From: Chara braunii
Taxonomy: Eukaryota > Streptophyta > Charophyceae > Charales > Characeae
Assembly: GCA_003427395.1 (NCBI GenBank)
Contig: BFEA01000394.1
Location: forward strand, 1,075,493 to 1,104,797
Length of the DNA: 29,305 nt
Direction of reading: 5' to 3'
Shown here: positions 1-9,608 of the stretch, one piece after another
How the letters are laid out: every line of letters starts with the position of its first letter
Position numbering within the stretch: the first letter of the stretch is position 1
Made by a program: the position numbers and the translations under genes
The notes under the pieces: generated by a model
What the model saw: the letters and a program-made list of their open reading frames with translations, nothing else
What the model was told of the DNA's origin: nothing
Database searches by the model: none

Positions 1-48
<48 letters not shown>

Positions 49-115
49 ACACACACACACATACACACACACACACACACACACATACACACACACACAC
101 ACACATACACACAGG
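1..115. repeat. (AC)n microsatellite
   Basis: The window opens inside a nearly pure AC dinucleotide tract interrupted by a few AT units. It faces a GT-rich tract at about 176-245 on the same strand, so the two could pair as a long hairpin with a spacer of about 60 bases. The left end is cut by the window edge. Confidence 0.97.
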
Positions 116-175
116 ATGAGCAAAATCGAATGAATCTACTGCCAGAACGTGGATTTATACATTGCCACATGTGTT

Positions 176-248
176 TATGTGTGTGTGTGCGCGCGCGTGT
201 GTGTGTGTGTGTATGCGTTAAAGTGTGTGTGTGCATGTGTTTGTGCGT
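176..248. repeat. (GT)n/(GC)n microsatellite
   Basis: This is an imperfect GT tract with a short GCGCGCG core, ending directly at the start of the long LTR-like repeat. A 60-codon reading frame across it is a product of the dinucleotide repeat and is not a gene. Confidence 0.92.
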
Positions 249-255
249 TGTCGGT

Positions 256-281
256 GCGAATACCCTTACAAAAGTATCCGC
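256..281 (+). other. Terminal hairpin of LTR copy A
   Basis: An imperfect stem-loop lies 7 bases inside the LTR start, with arms GCGAATAC and GTATCCGC around a loop centred on CTTACAAAA. The same structure sits at the same place in copies B and C, with paired base changes. Confidence 0.6.
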
Positions 282-2613
282 CCTGGTTTTTGCAAACGAC
301 AAGAAATAAGTTTGGTTTAAATTTTAGGTAGATCACGCGATGCGCAGCTGTGTCTGTGATTTACATTGACTTGATAGTTGACTAGAGTAGAGAGTGTGTG
401 GGCGCACATGATTTCTTTCACTTTTTTATGATTGTGAAAATCGGCGCTGATTGCCGCCTATGTCTTTTTTTTTATTATTAAATTAGGATTAAAGAGATTT
501 TCTCTTTTGATTGATGCGCTTACCGGTGACTCGTGCGTACGTGTGGAGGACGACATCGACAACAATGTGACGTTGAAGGTTTTCTGGTAAATCGACACGT
601 CGTGCCGTATCCGTTTATTTAGGTGTCTATCAAAGTTAGACCCAGCCTTGGGCCTAGCATCTTCAGTTATAGCGTCGGACTTTCATCAAAGAGATTCAAG
701 GATCGAGATCGAGTGATGACGACGCGGAAATAATAGAATAACGCGAGGGCCCGGCAGGGCTATCCCCCTTATCTTGCCGTCGGCGGCATCGGAACGGTAG
801 TAGTTTTTTTTTTTCCTCGATTGTTGTATCCTGACAATTAAAATTTCCTAAAAGTTTTCTTATTTATTATATACTCTGACGTCCTTCTGGCTTGGATATG
901 ACGCCGGGCTTAGTGGTTGTCACGGTAGTCGAGGACCTTGAGTATGCATCTCTTTTGACGGACTCATTCAGATTCTGCGTGTTCGGAGTATTGGCGGAGT
1001 CTATCTATTCCGCCGTCTTGGAGCGTGGACCGGGAAGTTCAACGTGCATGTGTGTCGGTGGGTGATTAGCCCACAACAGGAAGGAACTTGAGTGACGGGA
1101 CTTTTTGCAAGAGCACCGTCCGTTCCGCGCAGTCCTCGAAGGAAGGGTTGGGTGTGAGTATGCCCCCGTGACTCCCCTCAATGCCCGGGCGCAATGGTTC
1201 GACATGCCAAGCTGCGGATCATGGGACTCCAGTCCACTTTGGTCTTCAAAGCCTCATTCGAATCCTTGCTACTACCACCAAGATCTGCACCGGAACTCGA
1301 CCCACCCAGGCTCACGCTGCTGACTTAGCAGCTGGCGCGCGCCCTCCTGCTCATTGAAGAGGCGGAGTTGCGAAGGCCGAGCATAGCCTGGGCGCTGCAG
1401 CACCATTTGTCGGGGCTGATTGATTCGGTAGGTGAGTTGTTACACACCTCTTAGCGGGTTTCAATTTCAATGACCACCGTCCTACTGCCTGTATCAATCG
1501 ATACCCGTTGTAGAGTGCAGTTTGACATTGACTCGGGTTAGGGATGCTGTAGGTGGAGGTCGCAGCCACATCGGCGTGCGGGCAGCTCGTCGGACGAGCA
1601 CCCAGGGGCAAAAGACTAATCCTACCGTCTAATGTCTAGTTGCCTCTAAAGCTCCTTAAGGTAGCTAGAGTTGTCCGGCAGCAACGCACGATAGTGTGAT
1701 CGAGCGCTACAACCGGGAGGAGGAAGACTGGACAGAGGGGATACGGGAGGCGCAAAACAAGAGGAGTGCGGGAGGAAACAAGCCAACGGAGGAAGGAAGG
1801 AGTAAACCGGGATAAGCAGTTGCACCGGGTGTTGTCAGGCTAAGGAGAGTGGGAGGGATGGACCCAGGCACGATTTTGTGCCGGTACATTCAATAGGGGA
1901 AAAAGACGGAGATGGCAAGGTGATAAACTGGGGCACAGCGAAGAAAAGAGGGAGCGAACGCAGTACTTCATAGTGTTAGACAAGAGAGGAGTCGATCTTG
2001 GGGTTTTCACCCCAGGCGAAAGCGATTATGAAGCCAGTGTTAGCAGGAAGTTGGTAGGTTAGAAGTTAGTAGGAAAACAGGCTGCGCGGAGTGATGGCTA
2101 TGGCAGAAATGGTGAGGGCGAGGAAACACGGATCTCACTCGATCCTTAATGGATTCGAGTGAGATAAACTGTTATTTTGGGGTTCTAAGGCAAGGCGAGT
2201 TTAGCAGTGGTGTTAGTTTCTGAAGAGGAAGTGTGTGTGAGGAGGTAGGAGAAAGTGTGGTTGCGTGGGGACTGTCGGGAAGGAAGATGACGGGGTGTGG
2301 GAGATCGATCTCACTTGTCTCTTTGTAAAGGCGAGTGATGAGAGATGTTAAAACAGGATTTTGAGGTATTCAGAACACTTTAACCGTGACAGATTTTGGA
2401 TCCGGCAAGTGTTTCGATCTGTTCAGGTTGAAAAGGGCTGCATATAAGAAGGAAGACCGTATCGTTCCGTGTTTCAACGGGAGATTCATTCTCATTCGGA
2501 CAACACAACTAGCCGAAGTTCGTATTTCACGTTGTATTTTCCCACGTTTTGAGGAAAGATTTGTCCCCGGTTTTGCATGCTTACTGGTAGGAAGCTACGC
2601 TCAATGCAAAAAT
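282..2613 (+). other. LTR copy A, 5' third: no gene seen
   Basis: I recognise no coding sequence here; the reading frames are 60-93 codons and have no family features. A near-perfect stem-loop lies at 2132-2165 (14-bp arms, one bulged A, loop TTAAT). The G-rich, pyrimidine-poor composition from about 1700 to 2700 mirrors the C/T-rich plus strand of copy B at 18200-19650, as expected for inverted copies. Confidence 0.6.
2132..2165 (+). other. Strong stem-loop inside LTR copy A
   Basis: The arms ATCTCACTCGATCC and GGATTCGAGTGAGAT pair across TTAAT with a single bulged A. It is not followed by a T-run, so a terminator role is not indicated. Function unknown. Confidence 0.6.
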
Positions 2614-3387
2614 TGTGTGGGAGATTTGCGGGAAAAAGAGAGAGAGGGAGAGATCGTCGGGGGATAAGGTTGAGAGGCCGGGCGTACCTGCCCAACTGAA
2701 GTCATACGAGACGCCGTGTCGACAGTGAAGATCTCCGTGATTTGGTGGAAGACTTAGTCGGGTTTTGTTCATCCTATCAATGGAAGTGGTGCAAGGCCAG
2801 TCGGAGGATTGGAGACTTACCTCTTGGCTGGTGCGTTGCCCATCTTATCGATAAGAAAAGCCCCCCCCTCTAGCACTTTGCGCACTTGCCAATGGCTGAA
2901 TGACATGAATCTAGCCGTTTTCTAGCGGAAGATTCGTTTTTATTTTGTGATATCCTAGGAGGCGGAGCGACGGACCGATCCTTATCGTAAAAGAGGGTTG
3001 CCAAAATGTGTGGGAGATTTGCGGGAAAGAGAGAGAGAGGGAGAGATCGTCGGGGGATAAGGTTGAGAGGTCGGGCTTACCTGCCCAATTGAAGTCGTAC
3101 CAGACGCCGTGTCGGCAGTGAAGATCTCCGTGATTTGGCGGAAGACTTAGTCGGGCTTTGTTCTCTCTGTCGATGGAAGTGGTGCAAGGCCAGTCGCAGG
3201 ATTGGAGACTTACCTGTTGGCTGGTGTGTTGCCCATCCTATCGATAAGAGAAGCCCCCCCCTCCAGCACTCTGCGCACTTGGCTGAATGACATGAATCAA
3301 GCCGTTTTCTAGCGGAAGATTCGTTCTTATTTTGTGATATCCTAGGAGGCGGAGCGACGGGCCGATCCTCATCGTAAAAGAGGGTTG
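2614..3387 (+). repeat. Tandem duplication, period 393 bp
   Basis: Copy 1 (2614-3000) and copy 2 (3007-3387) align almost base for base, starting TGTGTGGGAG and ending AGAGGGTTG. They differ by scattered substitutions and a few indels, including loss of the CCAAT inside copy 2. Each copy carries a consensus splice donor on the minus strand at the same relative place (2819-2820 and 3212-3213). Confidence 0.93.
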
Positions 3388-4372
3388 TTAATGGTCGGCT
3401 TCTCCACCAGTGTGGGTATCGAGCTGCAATGTTACTAGGCATTGTTGTCATGCACGTTGTTGGGCACAGTTGCTGTTGCAGTGGTCTCCTTTGGGTGTCG
3501 TCGCTACACACAGTGTTTGTGCAAAGCTAGGGACTGCCGGGGCTGTTGAACTTCGTCTGCACGCTGCTGAATGTTCAAATGTGCAATAGTCGAAGTTGTG
3601 TCGTGCAGAGCTTGCAAAACAAATTAGGTCGTTGGTGCTTGTCACCGTGCATTTGGATGAAGACGCCATTAGGAAGGTTGACAGTTGTGTTGCTTGCTCC
3701 ACTATGTAGAGAAACAGCGGTCAGGCGTAAAGTTTGAAACTTACCTGCCAGCCGCTCACTCTTTCATCGACCATAGGCAGAGAAGGTGAGGAATGGTGCT
3801 GCGAGGCTGGGTACTTACTAGTGAGCGGGTGTGTTTCACAGTCAGTCACGGATGAGCCAAGAGAATTAAGCGGATTGCGATCAGGATATGCGCTTATGGG
3901 CTAGTGTACAGTCCGCATGATTATAAAGAGAGCCTGAAGGCAAGTTGTGAAGCGGAAAGACCCGCCTGGTAACAGGAAAACTGCCTACTCAGTTGAGTGA
4001 AGGAGTTGCAAAGCTGGAGATTTGCCTTGAGACCAGGGCGTTGCTCGTCCTATCAAAGCAAAGCAGTAATAGGTCGGCTACAGGCTGTTGTACCATTCTG
4101 GCTGCCAAACAGAGCAGCGCGAAATAGGGGCTACAAGATCGTGAAGCTTGATTTTTGACTGGGGTGTTGTCCATTTCCTGGAGTAGACCGGAGCGAGATA
4201 ACAGATGATTCAGGGACCTACTTACCAATCGTACGCTGCCTAATCAACCCGTAGTAGTGGAGTAAAGTAGGCTATGAAGTAGCGAGGATAGTCGTTAATT
4301 GATGCGCCGCTGTTCTACTAAAGGTGAGCCAGATACGGGCTACAACAAGGAAGAAGGAGGAGAGATACTTAC
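2819..4372 (-). promoter_or_regulatory. Cluster of seven consensus 5' splice sites, antisense to LTR A
   Basis: Read on the minus strand, GTAAG occurs after an exon-like end at plus positions 2820, 3080, 3213, 3744, 3818, 4225 and 4372. Six of the seven are full GTAAGT, and three are CAG|GTAAG. The 2820 and 3213 sites are duplicates of each other. Copy B carries a comparable antisense series. Donors are seen clearly; acceptors and exon coding potential are not, so an antisense spliced transcript is an inference. Confidence 0.5.
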
Positions 4373-4485
4373 TTGGTAAGGTTGAAGCCGTGGAAAGGTT
4401 GAAGGGTCGGCAGGTGGCGGTTGCTGCTGAGATCCAAAGGGCCACCAGAAAGTTAGCGCGACATTGTGGGTTTTTAAGTTTGGTT
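3400..4485. other. LTR copy A, middle part: no gene seen
   Basis: Minus-strand reading frames of 84-144 codons overlap here (about 3077-3702 and 3989-4228). They are rich in Ser, Arg, Thr and Gln and match no family I know. The CAG/CAA-rich antisense stretch at about 3460-3610 resembles the CAG-rich plus-strand block of copy B at 17680-17860, so the composition is shared between copies. Confidence 0.45.
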
Positions 4486-4639
4486 GTGTCGTCTGTGTTT
4501 TGGCCACCATTGTGGGGCCCTCAGGTGAATCAAGGCAACAAGGCCCTCTCCTGGGAGTTGAGTTGTTCCCCTCTTGTATCTCGAGTGTCTCAACCTCCTA
4601 CTTCTGCCCTTCTTAATCTAAATCTAGTCCTGGTTACGA

Positions 4640-4735
4640 GAGGAAGGCGGTAGGCGGGATTGGAACCCGTAGGACCGCACTCTGTGGGGAGTCAACCCAC
4701 CGATTGTGAGAGCTCTGTTGGAACCTAAGCAAGGT
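4640..4735 (-). other. tRNA-like block in LTR A (antisense)
   Basis: On the minus strand a B-box-like GGTTCCAATCC (one mismatch to the consensus) sits in a T-arm-like context. It is preceded by a stem GTGGG/CCCAC with a 7-base loop TTGACTC that looks like an anticodon arm, and by a long variable region. No clean acceptor stem closes it. The same block occurs in copy B at 17268-17345. It is probably a tRNA-derived relic within the LTR, not a working tRNA. Confidence 0.4.
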
Positions 4736-5014
4736 TCTGGAGGCAGGGAACTGAAATGTAACCATTGCTTTCCTTTTATAAACCCAGTTATAACCCCTAT
4801 TTGTACTTCTTGCTATGTTGACTGAGTGTATTTCCTGCATCCCTACTTTGACTTTCAGGACAAATCAGGCTTAAAGTAAATGAATGATTGTGCACATTCA
4901 GTTTCAATTTTTTTTTTGTATTGACTGAAAGCAGATTGTGGGATTGCATCTGGGGGAAGGATGGGAGAAAGGCAGTTTTGCTTATGTCTGACTGGGTCAA
5001 CCAAAGGCTGGGAG

Positions 5015-5700
5015 AGTCTCCATAAGATTGAAGGGTCCAGCGCTATGTTTATTTTTGATTGTTTGAAGGACAAGACAGGTTCCCAAAAGATTGGGTGGTC
5101 TGATTGCTTTAACTTGTGAGGGCTGCATGTGTTTGACTTTTAGGGACCAAACATTTTTTCATAAGATTTGATGACTTGGTTGCCTTGTTTTTTTTTTGGG
5201 GTTTTATTATGTTTTATTAGTTCTGAAGGAGAGGTGAGCACGTTCCATAAGATTGGATGACCCTGACTCTCTCTTGTTTTATTTTAAAAGGGAAAAAGTT
5301 AGGCAAAGGACTGGACAGGTTCCCATAAAATTAGGTGGTCTGGTCTGGAGCCGCGCACATGCTGAAACAAAAAAGTTAAATTTATCTATATCTTATATTA
5401 CTTATTTATGAACAAGCTAATCAGATATTTTTCCATAAGATTGGATGGTCTAAAGAAAATATGAACTAATAATAAAAATTGTGGTAAAAAGGGACAGGTT
5501 GAATCTTGATCAAAGATGACCGGTTCAGTCATATGTTGTCTTAAAAGATAAAGTACAGACAATTATATATAACTTGGATACTTTAATGGTTCAGGGCGAC
5601 TAAGCTGGCTAACCTAGTCATATGCCCAAAGAAGAAAGAAATGGTAGTGCTCTATGTTTGTGTATATTTTAGATGGGTTCCCATAAGATTGGGTGGTCTA
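5015..5700 (+). repeat. Array of short hairpins with a conserved loop (LTR A)
   Basis: At least seven degenerate units share the core CATAAGATTG followed by GGTGGTCT-like sequence, at about 5019, 5080, 5160, 5243, 5320, 5431 and 5679. Several fold as perfect mini-hairpins whose stems change in step: CCCA/TGGG at 5680 and TCCA/TGGA at 5243 and 5432, around the same loop TAAGAT. Spacing is about 60-110 bp, then 245 bp to the last unit. Copy B has the corresponding array at 16021-16955. Confidence 0.7.
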
Positions 5701-5984
5701 GCTTTATACCTTATGTAAGTTGGGTATGAATGGATAAATCATTGAAAGAATATGAACTATTGTTTGATAAATTGACTTTGGGCTGATGATAGTATTTACC
5801 TTTGTGGTTTGGCTTGCATGTGGCTGAGTGAGATCACTACTTAGTCTGAGTTTCAATTGATATGTAGTTATTTTAGATGTTCACCACGTGCTACAGTCAT
5901 AGGAGTTAGTTTCAATTCCTGCATTTTCTGAGCTAAGTTTTTTTTACTTAGGTCAAATTCTGGATTTTCTGGGATCTTTTATTA

Positions 5985-6590
5985 TACTTGGTCTTGTATA
6001 AATCTTGGGAAACCACTTTCTCCATGGGAAGCATTGCCGAAATTTCTACAAAACCAAGGAGTAAGTCGAAATATTGGCTTTCAAAAGCTCAGTTTTGTCT
6101 AAATTACATACACGACTTCGTAAAAATATGGGAAGTCTCATTTTCTAAAGGGAGTGCTGGTCAATTTTTTGTTGATTCAATGAGTTAGACAAAATTGAAC
6201 TTTGGAAAGTTAGAGTTATTTTCTAGACTTTAAACTTAGCTTTGTATAAATCTTGGAATAACACTTTCTCTACGGGAAGCGTTGCCAAAATTTCTACAAA
6301 TCTAAAGGGTTAGTTGAACTTTGTTTTAAGTCGAGCTCAAGTCTGACTTCTGAGCTCTTGTCTGACCTTTGAGTTCCTGTCTGACTCAGTATAAATATGG
6401 GAAGTCTACCTTTCTAAAGGAGATGCTGCCCAAATTTTTACTAATTCAGGGAGTTAGACAAAATCTGACTTTCCAGAATTAGAATTTGATTTTTGTTTTC
6501 ATATTTGAGCTAGTACAAATTATGAGAAGGCACCTTTCCTACGGGAAGCGCTGCCAAAATTTTTTTAGTTTAGAGGAGTTATATTATATT
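5985..6590 (+). repeat. Five tandem ~125-bp units at the LTR A 3' end
   Basis: Units begin at about 5990, 6120, 6243, 6388 and 6512. Each reads TATAAATCTTGGGAA-like, then TTTCTACGGGAAGCGCTGCC-like, then a T-rich stretch and GAGTTAGACAAAAT-like sequence. Copy B also has five units at 15185-15780. They lie just inside the LTR 3' boundary, where U5 would be expected. Confidence 0.85.
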
Positions 6591-6598
6591 TTGACGGG

Positions 6599-6610
6599 TG
6601 ACGACTCTGG
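6599..6610 (+). other. Primer-binding-site-like sequence, element A
   Basis: TGACGACTCTGG follows two bases after the proposed LTR end. It matches the position and form of the TGGCGACTC-type PBS that I recall from giant-LTR plant Ty3 elements primed by tRNA-Arg. Copy B has TGGCGCTAGAG at the equivalent place (15146-15157). The tRNA identity is recollection. Confidence 0.5.
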
Positions 6611-6830
6611 CAATCCACCCTGAATAAGGGAGATGCTGCTATAGGTCAACCTTCCGTTGGGCACTGACTTAGGGGTAGACTTAGGTTTAACTAAGGAGAA
6701 TGATTATCGGTGAAATCGTGATATGGAGATTACTCTCGATTTCGACTTATAGATTTAGCTTCGGGATTGACCTGTTCAACATGAACCCGAGTTTGAGTCA
6801 AGTAATCAAAGAAGCTCGACCGAAGTATAG
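6611..6830 (+). other. Leader between PBS and gag, element A
   Basis: About 220 bp without a convincing reading frame separates the PBS-like site from gag homology. It is not similar to the sequence next to LTR B, so the two elements have different internal regions. Confidence 0.5.
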
Positions 6831-6841
6831 GCTACGAATTC

Positions 6842-8116
6842 TTTAAGCTAAAAGACGTCAAGTATTTGATCCGAGATCTGGAAGTAATTACCCAGGGCGA
6901 GGACGAGAGTGTCCAAGCATTTGGGAGACGATTCCAGAAGATATTTGATGCCCTGATTGCAAAAGGGAAGCTATCGGAGGTCGAGCGGTATACGATCTTC
7001 ATTGGACGGTTACCAAGGGGGAAGCAAAAGGGGGTACTGAGAGAAATACCTCACGACAAGATAAATTTTGCAGGGGTTCTTAAGTGGGTAATGAAGACTG
7101 AGACATACGATTATAAGGACCTAGTCTAGAGAGGGATGCAACGTCGGGACTTCTCTCTCTATTGTGAGTACGATGCCGAGAGGTGTGCCGACTTTAATGA
7201 CCAGCCTTGGGCAGAATGGCGGTATTTGTTGGACGAAGTCCGACCACAGCGACCTAGGGACAGAGAGGCAGTGATAGAGGAGATAAGGGAGATGAGAGAA
7301 ATGATGAAGGGACTGGTCAAGCAAATGACCAACATTGAGACAAAGACGGGAGCCACAACTTACAGAGACAAGCCAGGATCCCCATATTCATTGCGGTGGG
7401 ATCAAAGGAACACAGATCCTTGGCGGAGCATGGAAGATAAAAAACCTCGTACACTCGCGGACTATCGCGCGAGGGAGAGAGATGATGATGGCTGGCGACG
7501 TAGGGATGAGGAGATTGATAGGGACCACCGAGGTGACAGGTATCGCGGAGCGGAGACCTTTAGTCGAGGGGGAAGGCAAAAACTGTATCCGCACAGTCCC
7601 GGATATGATGGAAATGTGGAAGGATACCGGAGTCCGAAAAATTTCAACCGGAGAGACAATGATGGCTCCCGTGGCCGATGAGAATCGGACAGGTACCGTC
7701 GGGATGGATATCGTGGAGGTTATGAGAGGGTAGAGTGAGGAGGAGGTCGTCGAGATGATTCGCGCGGGCAGTATGACCGAGGAGGGTATCCTGCTTCGCC
7801 CGGGTATCCGAAGTCTCCAATCTATCCCAAATCCTCTGGGCTTTCCAACCAAGACGTTGGGCCAGTGAGAGGACCAACTACTAGGGGCGCAGAGGAAAGA
7901 CCCCCTACTCCCAGGAACTCCTGCATCTACTGTCGGGCAGACGATCACGTGAAGAGAGATTGTCCGGACCTCAGGAAAGCCATCGACGAGGGGCTTGTCG
8001 TGCTTGATGAACGCAAGTATGTCAAGTGGGCAGATGATTTAGGAGACGTATCGATGTCCCCTTCGATGAAGGAAAACGTTGAGGCCAGGCGGGTGTGCCC
8101 AAGCAAGGGCAAATAA
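6842..8116 (+). pseudogene. gag: Ty3/gypsy gag (capsid plus zinc knuckle), nonsense-riddled
   Basis: One frame runs from about 6842 to 8116 and encodes the structural Gag protein that packages element RNA. A retrotransposon-gag-like helical region (VQAFGRRFQKIFDAL) is followed by a charged coiled-coil-like segment with repeated E/R/M at about 7260-7330. An Arg/Asp/Gly-rich linker follows, then a CCHC zinc knuckle. The N-terminal part of a usual gag is missing, and there is no ATG at the start of homology. Frame-preserving stops occur at 7127 (TAG), 7679 (TGA), 7736 (TGA) and 8114 (TAA); all four are explained by a C-to-T change. No frameshift is needed. The frame continues without a shift into protease, so gag and pro were probably one polyprotein. 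Confidence 0.88.
7922..7963 (+). other. CCHC zinc knuckle of gag
   Basis: The codons for CIYCRADDHVKRDC give C-x2-C-x4-H-x4-C, the nucleocapsid knuckle that binds element RNA. All four ligands are intact even though stops precede it. Confidence 0.93.
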
Positions 8117-8134
8117 GCAGCGAAGAACCAGAGC

Positions 8135-9298
8135 GTGCGGATGACTTTGCCCTCGGACGATGAGATGCCCGTCACACCGATACAGGTTGCGGTGACAAAG
8201 TCCGCAAGAGGATCTACTTCTAAAAAGACGGATACCGACTATGTGATGGCGGAAAAGGACGAGCAGAGGATTGAAGGAGAGGAGATAATCCTTTCCCCAC
8301 GCAAACGCGGAGTGAAGAAGTTCACGATGAAGAGTTTTTTTGACGACATCGACACATTGGAACCGCTCAGGCGGGTACTGAGGCAGCCTATGCAGTGCTC
8401 GATTCTCGAGTACTTAGCCGCATCTAGGCCAGCTCGCGAAGAACTTCAAATGATCACGCGGAAGAGCCGCGTACCTTTAGGGGAAGATGTCCAGATGGCC
8501 CCTAAGCCCGAAGTGTCGACTGTAGCGGTGTCAGGGGTGAGCGCCAAAGCTGAGCGTGCTGCCACAGTGTACTTAGACAAGATGGAAGGTGTGCCTCCTG
8601 ACAAGTTTTATATTCTGAGGAGTGGAACAGTCAAGACCATTCTCAATGACGAGAAACTTCTTCAAGGAGTGATTGACAATGGTAGTGAAGCGGTCATCAT
8701 AGACGAGGAACTCGCTGTGCGATTAGGGTTGGACCTGGACAGGTCTTACCTGTTCAAGATAGAGACAACCGATGAGAGGAAGCAAAGAATCTCCAGAGTC
8801 TGTCACAAGGCGGCCATCGAGGTCGAAGGACTGCGCGTTCTGATGCCTATCTTTGCGGTCAGGGACTGCAATTCGGAGCTACTACTAGGACGCACGTGGC
8901 TAAGCAACGTACATGCGGTAACGATAGAGCGACCGGACGGGAGCCAGATGCTTTCCATTAAGCGACCAGATGGTGGTCGGATTATGAAAGAGACGGTTGA
9001 GCCGAGGAACAGAGCAACTTTAGCAGCCATTGGCATACGCAAGCCAGCCACGGTTGCAAGCCGCTCGCTGCGATTCTACGAGAAAAAGTATGGTACATCT
9101 CTCACGGAGGAAGAAGAGTGCATACTGGAAGTCGAGGACTTAGGTGATGCTCTACCTGACGAAACGCCATGTGCTCAACCACACCGGATCTGTCTCCATT
9201 CTACCTACGATGAAGGTAAATCGCTATCTATCGATGAAGGAAGAAGCGCCCCCGATAATTTTTTATTTCGTCTTTCTGGGCATCAAAACGATAAATGA
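8135..9298 (+). pseudogene. Retropepsin-like aspartic protease (gag-pro C-part)
   Basis: This 387-codon open frame lies in the same phase as gag, 18 bases after its last stop. Residues 1-150 form a charged linker. Residues about 155-280 form a retroviral-type aspartyl protease that would cut the polyprotein. The catalytic loop is DNGS at 181-184, where DTGS or DSGS is usual, followed by the hydrophobic beta strand AVII. LLLGRTWL at 249-256 is the conserved flap-to-C-terminal turn of the family. The Thr/Ser-to-Asn change may be a lineage feature or a decay mutation. The expected reverse transcriptase does not follow: homology ends near 9250-9290, where LINE sequence begins. The ATG at 8135 is only the first Met after the gag stop and is probably not a natural start. 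Confidence 0.85.
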
Positions 9299-9608
9299 CT
9301 CCTTTGCTAAATGGAGCGAACTGCGTGTTCACTGGTCCCCATTGCAGGACTTTCTTACTGATCGTTCAGAGGTAATTGTCTCTCTACATCTCTCGACAGC
9401 ACGTAGTGGCCAGGTGGTGGCAGATTGGATCAAACATACTGGTATGAACACACGTTTGTCGAGAGACCAAGTTTCACAGATGCTGCTCGCTGTGCGGAAC
9501 CTGGGAGTTACCCTGAACCTAAGCAAAGACTTAGCCCAGACAAACTTAGACTCAAACAACCGAATCCAACACGAAGGCGAAAAAGAGCCTGATGGTTCTG
9601 CCGCCTAA
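9299..9608 (+). pseudogene. LINE ORF1 C-terminal remnant
   Basis: A frame shared with 9144-9608 becomes LINE-like after about 9285 and ends with a TAA 17 bases past the ATG of the endonuclease frame. That overlap resembles the ORF1/ORF2 junction of many LINEs. The peptide is hydrophilic with no recognised motif. Its upstream part belongs to the protease region in another phase, so the LINE is 5'-truncated here or joins by an old rearrangement. No target duplication matching the far end of the LINE was found. Confidence 0.5.

Larger units (their letters stand above)
249..6596 (+). mobile_element. Giant LTR-like repeat, copy A (Ty3/gypsy, + strand)
   Basis: The repeat starts TGTCGGTGCG and ends near GACG, where copy B has GACA. 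About 6.35 kb separates these ends. Similarity to the reverse complement of 15158-20884 is visible in patches. These are the first 250 bp, about 743-770 against 20170-20200, about 1995-2120 against 19000-19120, 4486-5090 against 16930-17495, and the tandem units 5985-6585 against 15185-15780. A PBS-like site and a gag-protease region follow at once, which is the expected order for a 5' LTR. Plants have related giant LTRs in the Ogre/Tat group; that comparison is from general knowledge. No matching 3' LTR for this element is seen in the window. Alternative: the strongest inverted similarity (about 4486-6596) is the true LTR and the 249-4485 part is a co-duplicated flank. The shared TG terminus and the target duplication at 20884 argue for the longer reading. 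Confidence 0.7.

Noticed and set aside
5985-6590. CRISPR-like regular repeats
   Set aside because: Units are long, diverged and contiguous with no spacers, in a eukaryotic LTR.
7388-7948. 186-codon minus-strand frame and the 132-codon alternative plus frame at 7335-7733
   Set aside because: Shadows of the gag frame, which carries the CCHC knuckle and continues into protease.
9144-9298. Start of LINE ORF1 at 9144
   Set aside because: This part overlaps the protease reading frame in another phase; LINE-like sequence is credible only after about 9285.
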